Shown here in pieces: positions 54,877 to 64,000 of a stretch of DNA of 64,000 bases. Below the pieces are notes generated by a model. The model was not told the origin of the DNA and ran no database searches. It saw nothing but the letters and a program-made list of their open reading frames with translations. Positions within the stretch are counted from its first letter, which is position 1; each line of letters begins with the position of its first letter. The stretch covers positions 399,558 to 463,557 of the forward strand of contig WFMF01000111.1 in assembly GCA_011033025.1 (NCBI GenBank). The letters run 5' to 3'. Source of the DNA: Beroe forskalii. Taxonomy: Eukaryota > Ctenophora > Nuda > Beroida > Beroidae. The position numbers were made by a program, and so were the translations under genes.

Positions 54877-57800
54877 CGCCTACATTGCTACAGGAGGTTA
54901 TGTCAGTTAGTTGCAAAACGTGGACAAATGACATCATTACTTCATTCAATATCAAAATGTTGGGACTTTACTTAAAAATTTAATATTCAAAGCGTTTACT
55001 CTCAGTGATCTTCTATACATAAAATATCACGATGGGCATTGAATGTTGTGAAGGCCATATTAATATTGTGCATAAAGTACATAAGCTCAAAGCTGATGTA
55101 TTCAACAGATGGAGAAAGAACAGGCATGACACAATGTACCAAACAACAAAAAACAGAACATTGAGCAGCAGGAATAGACAAAAAGAAATGGTGAAGTTAG
55201 GAGGTGATAATATCATAGAGTATTATAATAAGCCGTATTTTCAATCATTAGCATTAAATTTTAGGGCATTAAAAAGTACCTTTTAGTATTATGAACTACT
55301 CAAAATCGATATTGATTTTCAGTAGGGTATGGATCTTTCTATAATTCGTATATGTGATGCCAGAGACTAAAGAAGGAAACAAAATGACATACTTTATTGA
55401 TTAAAACGACTTACAGATTTTTGTCCAAACGGCCGGTGAAAAAAGGCCGGTTAAAATTGGAACGGTTAAATTAAATGCCAATCAATTCTCTTTTGACTCA
55501 ATGGTAACAAATACAAACGTAAACTTTCATTACTTGAAAATAGACTTGAACGTCACAATATAGACTTGAACGTCACAATAGAATTGAACGTCACAGATAA
55601 TGGCCTGAGTCATGAGATTTAGAGATTAGACCGGTTCTTGGATCTTTTGATATAACTTATCGAGTATGAATGGGTTTCAGAGCATCAAATCGTTGGTCTG
55701 GCAAGTGGCAACTGATTGAAAAATTTTGTGCAAGGGGTCGCTTAAATAAATTCAAAATGATTTGATATTGTCCATTTAAGGCCGGTTAAAAGAGGCCGGC
55801 TACATAACGCATAAAGGCCAATAAGGTTATTTCAGCCAGCTAACACTGTTTGGAATTGAAACTGAATAGTGTGATGTTTGTAATTAAAAGTGACAAACAC
55901 GCTTTAAAGAACTTATTACTTGTTCACTACTGATTTCGCCTCATAAGGCAAAAGCACAATCAGGACCTTCGAGACACGCATTTCCAAGAGATGCGACTTT
56001 AACCCCTGTGTGGTGTACGTGACCACCTTCTTACAACGATCAATCGAGCAGGTAATGTTTTCAAATTGTCAAATATGGATTTCAGCTAAAATTTATTACT
56101 TAGGATGAGCTAAATTTGGAAATTTTATTTAAAATATAATACGCGATGAAATCCAGAATTGAGAAAAAGAAACGTACGTGCAAATTTTCTATACTTTTGA
56201 TATCGCGCGCTACAATTACGTACTCAAAATACTGCGACAGGATTTGCCCCACTCTTAAGGTCATATTATCACCATTTCACTCACTACATATAAGAATGAA
56301 GTTAGGTCATAATATCGCTTGATAGATCACAAATGACTTGAGTCACAAAAATGTGTCGCTATTTTGAAAGTCAAAACTCGACAGATTAATTTCGGTCAGC
56401 ATCAATTTAAAGAGATTTCATTCTCTTATAACTGATGATGACTTGAATCGAATAAGTTTTGGACAATGCTGCAATTTAAGTATTGAATGATGGATAATGG
56501 CACATTTAATAGGATGGCATGTTTCAATGCAATCATGATTCTCTGAAGTAGATATTGAATAGCATTGAGATGATGGCAAGGTCTAAACTTCTAAAACTCA
56601 ATGCCTTATCGATTTCAGATGTGTGACTGAAATTGAACGAATAGTATTAATTAAATTCCGTAAAAACTGTCAAAAGTTCAGTCATAGGCCTGTTGCGACA
56701 GTAAACAAGAATTGAGCTCGTGAGTCGTGTTCTGGCAAGATTTTACAAGCGTTCCATTTCCTTCGCCATCCCGTAAATCGTGATAAAGACAAGCATTGAA
56801 AATAATTCAATCGATTTAATTGAGTTTCGTTACGTTTGTAATTTTCTGTGTAATTGTGTATTCATACATTCATTCACTATCTATTTTCCATTGCCTTGCT
56901 TGTTTGATGGACTGAATAATGGTTAGTAAATAATATACCCCTATATGCTCATTGATCAGCCGTCATGATTTGAACTTTCTATTTCAGTAGGTCAAACTTA
57001 TTTCAGCGATCAGTACTTTGAATTTCGAATCTATCGTACAACTCAGCTGAAATTGTGGAATGCTTTTATCAAGCAGTTATCATTACGACATACTATCAGA
57101 AATTGGAATCCTATAACGGCAGATGGTTGAAGGCTACTGAACGACTGTTTTCACTGTCGATGGCCATGATCAGTCAAACATTCAAGTTTTGACCACAAAC
57201 AACCATAGAATTAAGAAATTCGTTAGTTTGAAGATTTGGCACTTGACACGAATCTGTACGGACGCTGGGGCATCATTGTTCAAACAAAGTCCAAAGCACA
57301 CACCCCACAATTCAATCCATTGAGCTTGATCAGAGTAAACATCATGTATGTATGCATAGCCTATAAATCACACAATGTACAATACATCATACGCATATGC
57401 AAATCGTACACATTCGACACTCCATCACAATCCAATCCTTTACACAGTTTTATTAGAGAATGGGATAAACACCATATACTATAATATACTCATACATTAT
57501 ACATTATAAACTCTACAATCTACATCATACACAACGCATATGCACATACATACAAAGTACACAGTATAAGCAATTAAAATTCAATCCTTCAAACAGGTTA
57601 GGGGGAGAAACATCTTATATGCATACCCTATACAATACACAATATACACCATACAAAACGCATATTATGTACATACGCACATGCGTGCACACTGCACGCA
57701 ATTACAATTCAATCCCTTAAACAGTGTAATTAGAGAAGGGAACAGCTATAGCAGCTGACGTATATAGATGGAGGACTGACACATTTCAAAAGTATAGCAC

Positions 57801-58658
57801 AGGAATATAGTACGTATATATATAGCTACCCCGCAAATAACAGGCGATTGTGAATGACGTCACTATTATGATTTAACATGGCATGTTAATGCCGTCAAAC
57901 AGCGAATGTGTGGCGTGAAGAACTAATAATATAAGCATAAATTCATGTGCACCAACTAATGATTAAACTGCGGATTCTAAGATTAGAGGTGGTAGTGTGG
58001 CTGCGTGGGTTGGCACTGTTTGATGTGGATGAACCTGAGAAATCACCTTAAATGGCTGTGTTTTGGGCAAGTATTTTTGGAAAAATGAAGTATTTAAAGA
58101 TTTAAATGATGGAGCGTTGGTCAGACGGGACATTGCGTGGGAAGGATTGAGGCAAATCTTAATATAGACCTGTTTTGATATTTGGCTATTTACAGAGCTG
58201 TAATCGACACGGCAAGCACATGTAACATTATTATTCCAAATAATAGAGAGACAATTGCAATACTGATGCATCATATTTTCACTTACATCAAAATATACAC
58301 ATATCATAAAACAATGAAAGACCCAAACACTTTTTTTTAAATAAAAGAATTCTGGTATAAATAAATAGTATTAAATATACAATTTACAAATGAATTCTCT
58401 TCTCCGAAATGGAAATACAATGTCTTGTCTCGAGTATCGGCAATGCATATATCTTCAGTATATCTGGCAGCCATCCAAGCTCAGATGCAAAGTCAGGTGT
58501 AGACTTTGATACCGAGAAAATTGCGTCACCCAGCAGACACCGTGTACGGTAGATTACAGACAACTCCACGTCACCAACTCAGGTCACGTGATATGATGAT
58601 GACATCACTTAGAACCACCTATATATCTATACACGGTGCACAACACAACACACACTTA
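54877..58658. other. Intergenic region between the KSR start and the ABCF2 3' end
   Basis: AT-rich, with no recognised coding segment. Contains three ACTTGAACGTCACAATA-type 21-bp units (55545-55595), several GGCCGGTTAAAA words (55430-55800) and a degenerate tandem repeat at 57300-57750 with units of roughly 130-150 bp marked by CAATCC(T/A)TT...AGAGAA(G/T)GG. The KSR promoter should lie at the left end. Confidence 0.6.
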
Positions 58659-61600
58659 TTACGTAGTCAGCTCAGCAAGCCTCTTCTTCTCGTTCCTGTA
58701 CGCCTTCATCACGTTCTTCTTCAGGTGGTTCTTGTAGGCCGCAATGTCCTCCGACCACTTCGTCACCGTCTTGTTCTCGCACACCCAGATCTCCTCCGCT
58801 ACCTGGTTTATCAGCCGGAAGTCGTGGGAAACAAGGATCAGTCCGCCCTCGTAGTTCCGGATGGCGTCCGCCAGCGAGTCTATCGTCTCGATGTCGAGGT
58901 GGTTGGTGGGTTCGTCCAGCAGCAGGAGATGCGGCACTTGTTGAGCCATCCACGCGAATATGATCCGGCACCGCTGCCCGTCTGATAGGTTGGAAATGGG
59001 TTTAACTTGGGCCACCCCACTCAGGCCGTACCTGCCCAGGATCTTCCTCATTTCCTCTATTTCCTTGATCTGAGGGAAGCACTTCCTCATGAACTCAATA
59101 CCGCTCATCTTCAGATCCAGGATCTCATTGAGGTGCTGATGGAAACGTCCGATCCGCAGGTGACTGTTCTTTCTCACAAACCCAGAAGTAGGCTCCAAGG
59201 TTCCCTCGATCAGCTTCAGCAGGGTACTCTTACCGGCTCCGTTAGGTCCCACCAACGCGATCCTGGCATCCAGATCTATTCCAAAGTCGAGGTCCTGGTA
59301 GATATACGCGCTCTCCACATTGTACCTGAAGGACACGTTCTGGACCATGATAACGGGCGGGGGAATGTTGCCTGGGTCTGGGAAGTAGAACTCTAGAGCC
59401 CGGTCAACCTGGACTTTCTCAGCTAGACCACCCTGGACCATCTTAGCCAGGGTCTTCTCCTTGCTCTGGGCTTGGCGGGCAAGTTTAGCGCTGCCGTGAC
59501 CAAAGCGGGCGATGTATTCCTTCATGTGCTTGATCTGGTCTTGTTCCCATTCGTAACGTTTAGTCTGAAAAACAAGAGTATTATGTTGCTATAATTGTTG
59601 CAGTGGTGCTATGGTGAGGCTGCTGTAGTGGTGATAAGGTGATGATTGATCATTGATAACACACATATTTGCTTGCAACATAAGGATGCTAATTTGCGAT
59701 AATTCTCATCTAACTGACACTCTTTGTATCAACAGATATATACAAAGGCATTTCATAGCATAAATAAAATGAAAGTGATAATTCAACGTTAATGTACATA
59801 ATATGAGATTATTTATAGTACTACTATATATGTTGGTAGAAATGTTTTATAAATGTTTATCATACTGGGATACCTCTTGATCCTTTAGCTTACAAACAAC
59901 TATACTTTTATCAAGGGAACGTTGATGATGTCATAGAAAATATGACAAATACTGTTGACTTTGAACACCCATTCGGCATAGGGAGCATATCATCTTTACA
60001 TCATGAAGCATTACAATATTAAACGTCATCAATTCCCCTTAGAAATCATTACAATGACGTCACACACAACTGCCTACACAGCTCGTCCTGCATAAACTCC
60101 ATAATGACAGTTTATTGAACATCTGTAACGGGGAATATATGTACATTTTACACATAATATGTTCCCCTTATATCGGTAGGGAGAGGTATTTAAAACGCGC
60201 GTGCGATGAAAGCGAAGTGACATAATGACATGGCAAAGTGAAAAGATATGTGTCAACATGTCACTTGGCAAAGTGATGTGAAGTGATGCATATTGACATA
60301 TCGTCAAGTTAATGAAGTGATGCATGGGTAAGTTTAATATGTATGTTAAGTATGATAGTTAAAGTATCCTCAAAGTCTCCTCTTATCGCGACAGACAAGG
60401 ATAACACGCAATAAGTGACGCAAATCTTATACAGTGAAGAAGAGAATGATCATGGAACTAGATTTGAATATCATGATAATGTAGAATTTATTAGACTTAT
60501 CGAACATGTTTATATCGGTCAAAACACGATCCACAAGACGACTTTGGGACGCGGCAGATAAACCAATATCGTACGTCGAAAATAACACCGAGCCCAACTG
60601 ATAGTTTTGAGTTTTGACCAATTAAAAACTAGGAGACTGATCCCCGGTGCTTCACAGCCTCTGATATTACCGTAATAACGGATATAAAAGTTGCCATTAC
60701 CTAATGTCAATATTTCCAAAAGCGGATGTCAAAAGTTTGGATTCAAAACATATACTGCTCCCCGAGAGTAGATCTTGACATATATAGCAGTTCAAAACAC
60801 AATTGAAATAGCAGCCAGCAGGAACCATGACGTACGTCAAACGTCAGGCCGTACGTCACTGCAACATTACTGTCGCCTATGGTAATTACATGCCGTCAAT
60901 GAAAAGTAGGCGGTGGTGCGTTGTTAATTCTCCATTGTGAGCTATGATAATGATATCTTAGTCGAGCTCCTATTGTTCAAGGATGACCATCCCGCATGTA
61001 TAGAATGGCGGCTCAGTCACTCAGAGAAGAGGCAGTGGTTTCAGATTAAGGAAATTGGTTAAATTGGACTGAAACAACTTTGGAAGTGAAAGTGTTGAAC
61101 TTACATTCTATGTTCGTAATTTAGAGTGAGAACTACAAAATTGCATCTGGTTTTAAATGATTCCTTTCACTTGAAACAATGACTGAAGAATATCATTTCA
61201 AATGATCCATCACGTATAGTAGGTGAGGGTGCATGACGCACGTTCGAGTTCTCTGTTTTTGTCAGAAAGAAAGCGCTCACAGCGATTTGGCACATTGCCC
61301 CTTGACGTCAAGTGGAAAACGTGATCCAAGAAGACTTGCAGTACATTAAACAATAAACACTTGATATGTACCCTCATCACTGCTACAGCGCTCACACGCC
61401 AAACAGTGACGAGTACACATCACAAACTCACTACTTTGAAGTATGCTAATAACGGGGAAATGACGATACCCTAAACCGTCTACTAAATGTACGTGACTAA
61501 CACTGAAACGGTAGTACTAATGTGTATACGCAAATATCGGAGGTATATATAATATATGCACGGTGTCACATTTCAAAGTATGTAGTACAACACAGAGAAT

Positions 61601-62659
61601 CTGACTTTGCCAATAACAACAACACTTGCCGAGTTCGTGCACATATATTACATCATAACTTTTAAAATTCAATATATATATCTAAACACACGGGAATATG
61701 TCATCAAGGATATGAGTTAGAATATGAGGTGTCAGGAGTGGGTATTAGGCAATTGAGAGTGATGACATTGCCAAGGTTTAAGGTGTGCTATTGACAACAT
61801 CGAACCTGGTCAAAACGCGTATTTATTTATGCGCAGCGTTTACATTGATAAATAATTCGTGGCCTGCAAGTACGAATCAAATTCGGTCAAGAAGTCATGC
61901 AGAAGGAAATAAGACGATACAGTAAAGGGAGATGAGGTAAGGGAATGAAAATTAATGAATTAAAGTTTCTTATATTAGCTTATTCTTACTTCCTGCAGAA
62001 GTGATGGATATTTGCAAAATGTCACAAATAGATAACAAGGTGAAGGGATTCCATTTATCGGAATAATATGTACTCTCAATACAAGTGATGGATTTGCAAT
62101 ATTTTTATCTACAAACTACAGTACAGCCATGTGAATAAGGTCACAAATAGATAACAAGGTGAAAGGAATAATAATAATAATATGTACTCTTAATAATACA
62201 AGTGAAACTACAGTATCAGCACAAGTGCTAACACGAGATGATTGCTTTCTTCAGACCCCTATAATTACAATACACACCACTGCGCCATTGCCAGCCATTA
62301 CAACATGACCGTGAATAGCGGTGACGCTTGTCCCTACTAAAAAGAAGAAATTGGCACTGCGGAGGAGACAAAACAACCAAAGTAAGAAGATTAAAAACCC
62401 ATAACCAAGCACATTGCCAAAAAATCCGTCACGACTTCGGTGCGCGTTTGCCCGATGTTAAAAAACCATACCTGGTTTTCCCCACCAAAGTAACAAGATT
62501 AATAAAAACCCATACCTGGTTTTCCTCCAACTCTGCCCGTGTCTTGACGTACGCATCATAGTTACCACCGTAGTATTGGAGCTTCTTCTGGTGCCAGTGG
62601 ATGATGTTGGTACAGACACTGTTCAGGAAGTCTTGGGAGTGCGATACCACGATTAGACA
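58659..62659 (-). CDS. ABCF2: ABCF2, ABC-F translation ATPase, C-terminal part (gene continues past the right side)
   Basis: Two exons: 62516-62659 and 58659-59564 (stop TAA at 58659), joined in phase 0 by a 2.95-kb intron. The upstream exon holds the end of the first ATPase domain ([20 protein letters not shown]) and the start of the linker ([17 protein letters not shown]). The last exon has the linker ([19 protein letters not shown]) and the second ATPase domain: Walker [10 protein letters not shown], signature LSDGQ, Walker [14 protein letters not shown]-loop VSHD and the ABCF2-typical [11 protein letters not shown]. No transmembrane segments occur, as usual for ABC-F proteins, which act on ribosomes. 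About 350 of roughly 620 residues are here. The N-terminal exons are not found between 62660 and 64000 and should lie further right. Confidence 0.92.
59565..62515. other. ABCF2 intron, no gene seen
   Basis: AT-rich intron. It contains a direct duplication (62012-62092 and 62140-62208) sharing GTCACAAATAGATAACAAGG and AATAATATGTACTCT, and further short TGACGTCA-type element copies (60045-60065). Confidence 0.6.
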
Positions 62660-62823
62660 CTTGGGATAATGAACATCGATACATGTCACAAATTGTGTAC
62701 AAGAATGTACTGTATTTCTAAACAATATTGTAAAATATTGTAAACTGTATCGATAATGGACATCTTAAATGTTACAAGAGGCTAGAACCCACAGCAAATG
62801 AATCATCAGCTAATTTATGATTT

Positions 62824-63175
62824 CACTAGCAGGCCCGTTGGGCCTGCATACACAGAGCTCACTCGGCGCTGCTACGCAGCACCTCGTTCGCTATTTCAAA
62901 CCCCGCAAGTCAAATCAACTAAATTATTTTTACCGCATCAAAAAATTCTAATCATACCAAAAGTTATAAAGCTCCGAAATCGTAAAGAACGCGCGCGCGA
63001 TTAATCTGCACGTGCAGAATATCTGTATCCATAGCAACGGCGCGACTAAGCCCGGCTTAGCCTTTCTTTCTCTTGATATTTGATATTTCCTTGGCAAGCT
63101 CTAATTTAATGGTGTGCGCCCGCACAAACATTATTCACGTGTGAATTTACTTTATTATTAAGATTGGTTTATGCT
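62824..63175. repeat. Dispersed repeat, copy B (contiguous)
   Basis: Contiguous version of the repeat split at 9222-10060. Both share GGCCCGTTGGGCCTGCA, GCGCTGCTACG(T/C)AGCAC, CCGCATCAAAAAATTC, CTGCACGTGC, CCATAGCAACGGCGCGAC and TTATTCACGTG. No open frame is seen. Confidence 0.75.
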
Positions 63176-63227
63176 ATCTATTACCAATGCGGTATTAGGT
63201 ATCGCATTCGACAGTAATTACGGTAGG

Positions 63228-63357
63228 GGGGGGGATCATGTTTTATTTGTATTTTTTTGTATTTTTTTGTCCAACAATTTTTTGTCCAATTTTGAAAAAT
63301 AGGGTACACTTTGGACATAAAAATACAAAAAAATACAAAAAAATACAAAAAAACATA
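63228..63357. repeat. T-rich/A-rich foldback related to the G-rich element family
   Basis: GTAGGGGGGGGGATCATG is followed by (TATTTTTTTG)n and, after a centre with AAAAATAGGGT, by TTGGACATAAAAATAC and (AAAAAAATAC)n ending AAAAAAACAT. The arms ATGTTTTATTTGTATTTTTT and its complement can pair. The G-run start and AAAATAGGGT core recall the 5427-8150 element and the degenerate copy at 41784. Confidence 0.65.
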
Positions 63358-64000
63358 ATTCTTATATAATGTTTATAAGAGTCATCCTTTCATTGCCAAG
63401 ATCCTCGTCAAAATAATACACTAATAATAAAATCATAATCAGCATCAAAAACAATTAATCAGGCCCGTTATATATCGTGTAAAATATTTTGTTTTTTATA
63501 GTCCAAAAACACGATTTTGCTTAATTAAGTCTCCTACAAGAGGATTTAAAAATTTGGGAATCATTCTATTTAAGCTACAGTATCTTTCACATCCAAAATC
63601 AAAAATATTGGAAAAAACATTGAAGGTATGAAACGACCGAAATTAATATTTTGTACTTGAAGATCAAGCCGAAGCTATTTACTTTATTAGGTCCTGACAT
63701 CGGCTTCGGTCATGAAAAAGGCAAATTCGGCTTTGATGATGAATTTGATTATGAAAGTTGGACAAATTTTTCAGCAATTTAACTTCGGCAGTTGATAGGC
63801 CGAAGTCTGATTGCAAAAACATATTGTCCGAAATCTGAATGATAGTTCAAAATCATGATTAAATTCATATTCTTTGAAATAATAACTAAAAAACTTCAGA
63901 AACGGTAGAAAATTGCCAAATTTCAATTTTCAGGATTTATAATTCATTAATTTTTTTTAATTCTAACAATTTTTTTACTTGACAGTTGGTTAAAATTTTT

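Larger units (their letters stand above)
62660..64000. other. ABCF2 upstream intron with repeats
   Basis: No exon is recognised up to the window end. It holds dispersed repeat copy B (62824-63175) and the foldback at 63228-63357. Confidence 0.55.

Noticed and set aside
58506..59396. Plus-strand frames of 129-159 codons
   Set aside because: Shadows of the large ABCF2 exon on the minus strand, which carries all ABC motifs.

Overview
The window is nuclear DNA from an animal, probably an invertebrate, since it combines GT-AG introns, AT-rich non-coding sequence, dense dispersed repeats and animal-type genes (KSR, NOS1AP/CAPON-like, ionotropic glutamate receptor, Golgi sulfotransferase). The sequence alone does not fix the clade. 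Most coding sequence lies in short exons, so I assembled gene models by hand from conserved motifs, splice sites and phase matching. Every junction given below keeps the reading frame unless stated otherwise.

Layout, left to right. (1) Positions 1-11658, minus strand: 5' part of a LARP1-like gene, with a 2.7-kb inverted-repeat element in one intron. (2) 12.4-15.3 kb: a divergent intergenic region with a 1.5-kb minisatellite and several perfect hairpins. (3) 15.7-17.8 kb, plus strand: two intronless housekeeping genes, EMG1 (18S rRNA methyltransferase) and DOHH (deoxyhypusine hydroxylase). (4) 18.1-37.6 kb, plus strand: a 13-exon NOS1AP/CAPON-like adaptor (PTB domain plus coiled coil). An ionotropic glutamate receptor gene sits on the opposite strand inside its intron 11 (32.0-35.0 kb). 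(5) 37.6-42.2 kb: intergenic, with a palindromic satellite. (6) 42.2-54.9 kb, minus strand: a KSR (kinase suppressor of Ras) gene with CA1, C1, FxFP and pseudokinase regions. A single-exon sulfotransferase gene lies on the opposite strand inside one intron, and an ORF1-only retroelement inside another. (7) 54.9-58.7 kb: intergenic. (8) 58.7 kb to beyond the right edge, minus strand: the 3' part of an ABCF2 gene.

The genes do not form one pathway. KSR (MAPK scaffold), the NOS1AP-like adaptor and the glutamate receptor are signalling genes; EMG1, DOHH, ABCF2 and LARP1 serve ribosome biogenesis or translation.

The most unusual feature is structural. At least seven splice junctions in three genes lie inside local tandem duplications that copy the exon edge together with its splice site (periods about 30-56 bp, 2-10 copies, plus one more scattered set). 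In addition, KSR intron 1 is bounded by a perfect 20-bp direct repeat centred on AG|GT, as expected for a young intron. In one case, the KSR last exon, the duplicated acceptor makes an in-frame alternative terminal exon. Other points are a KSR pseudokinase that lost the HRD aspartate but kept the VAIK lysine, a glutamate receptor with two single-base frameshifts, a GCCGAG-rich hAT-like MITE with a paralogous empty site nearby, and a short dispersed element carrying the TGACGTCA (CRE-type) palindrome.
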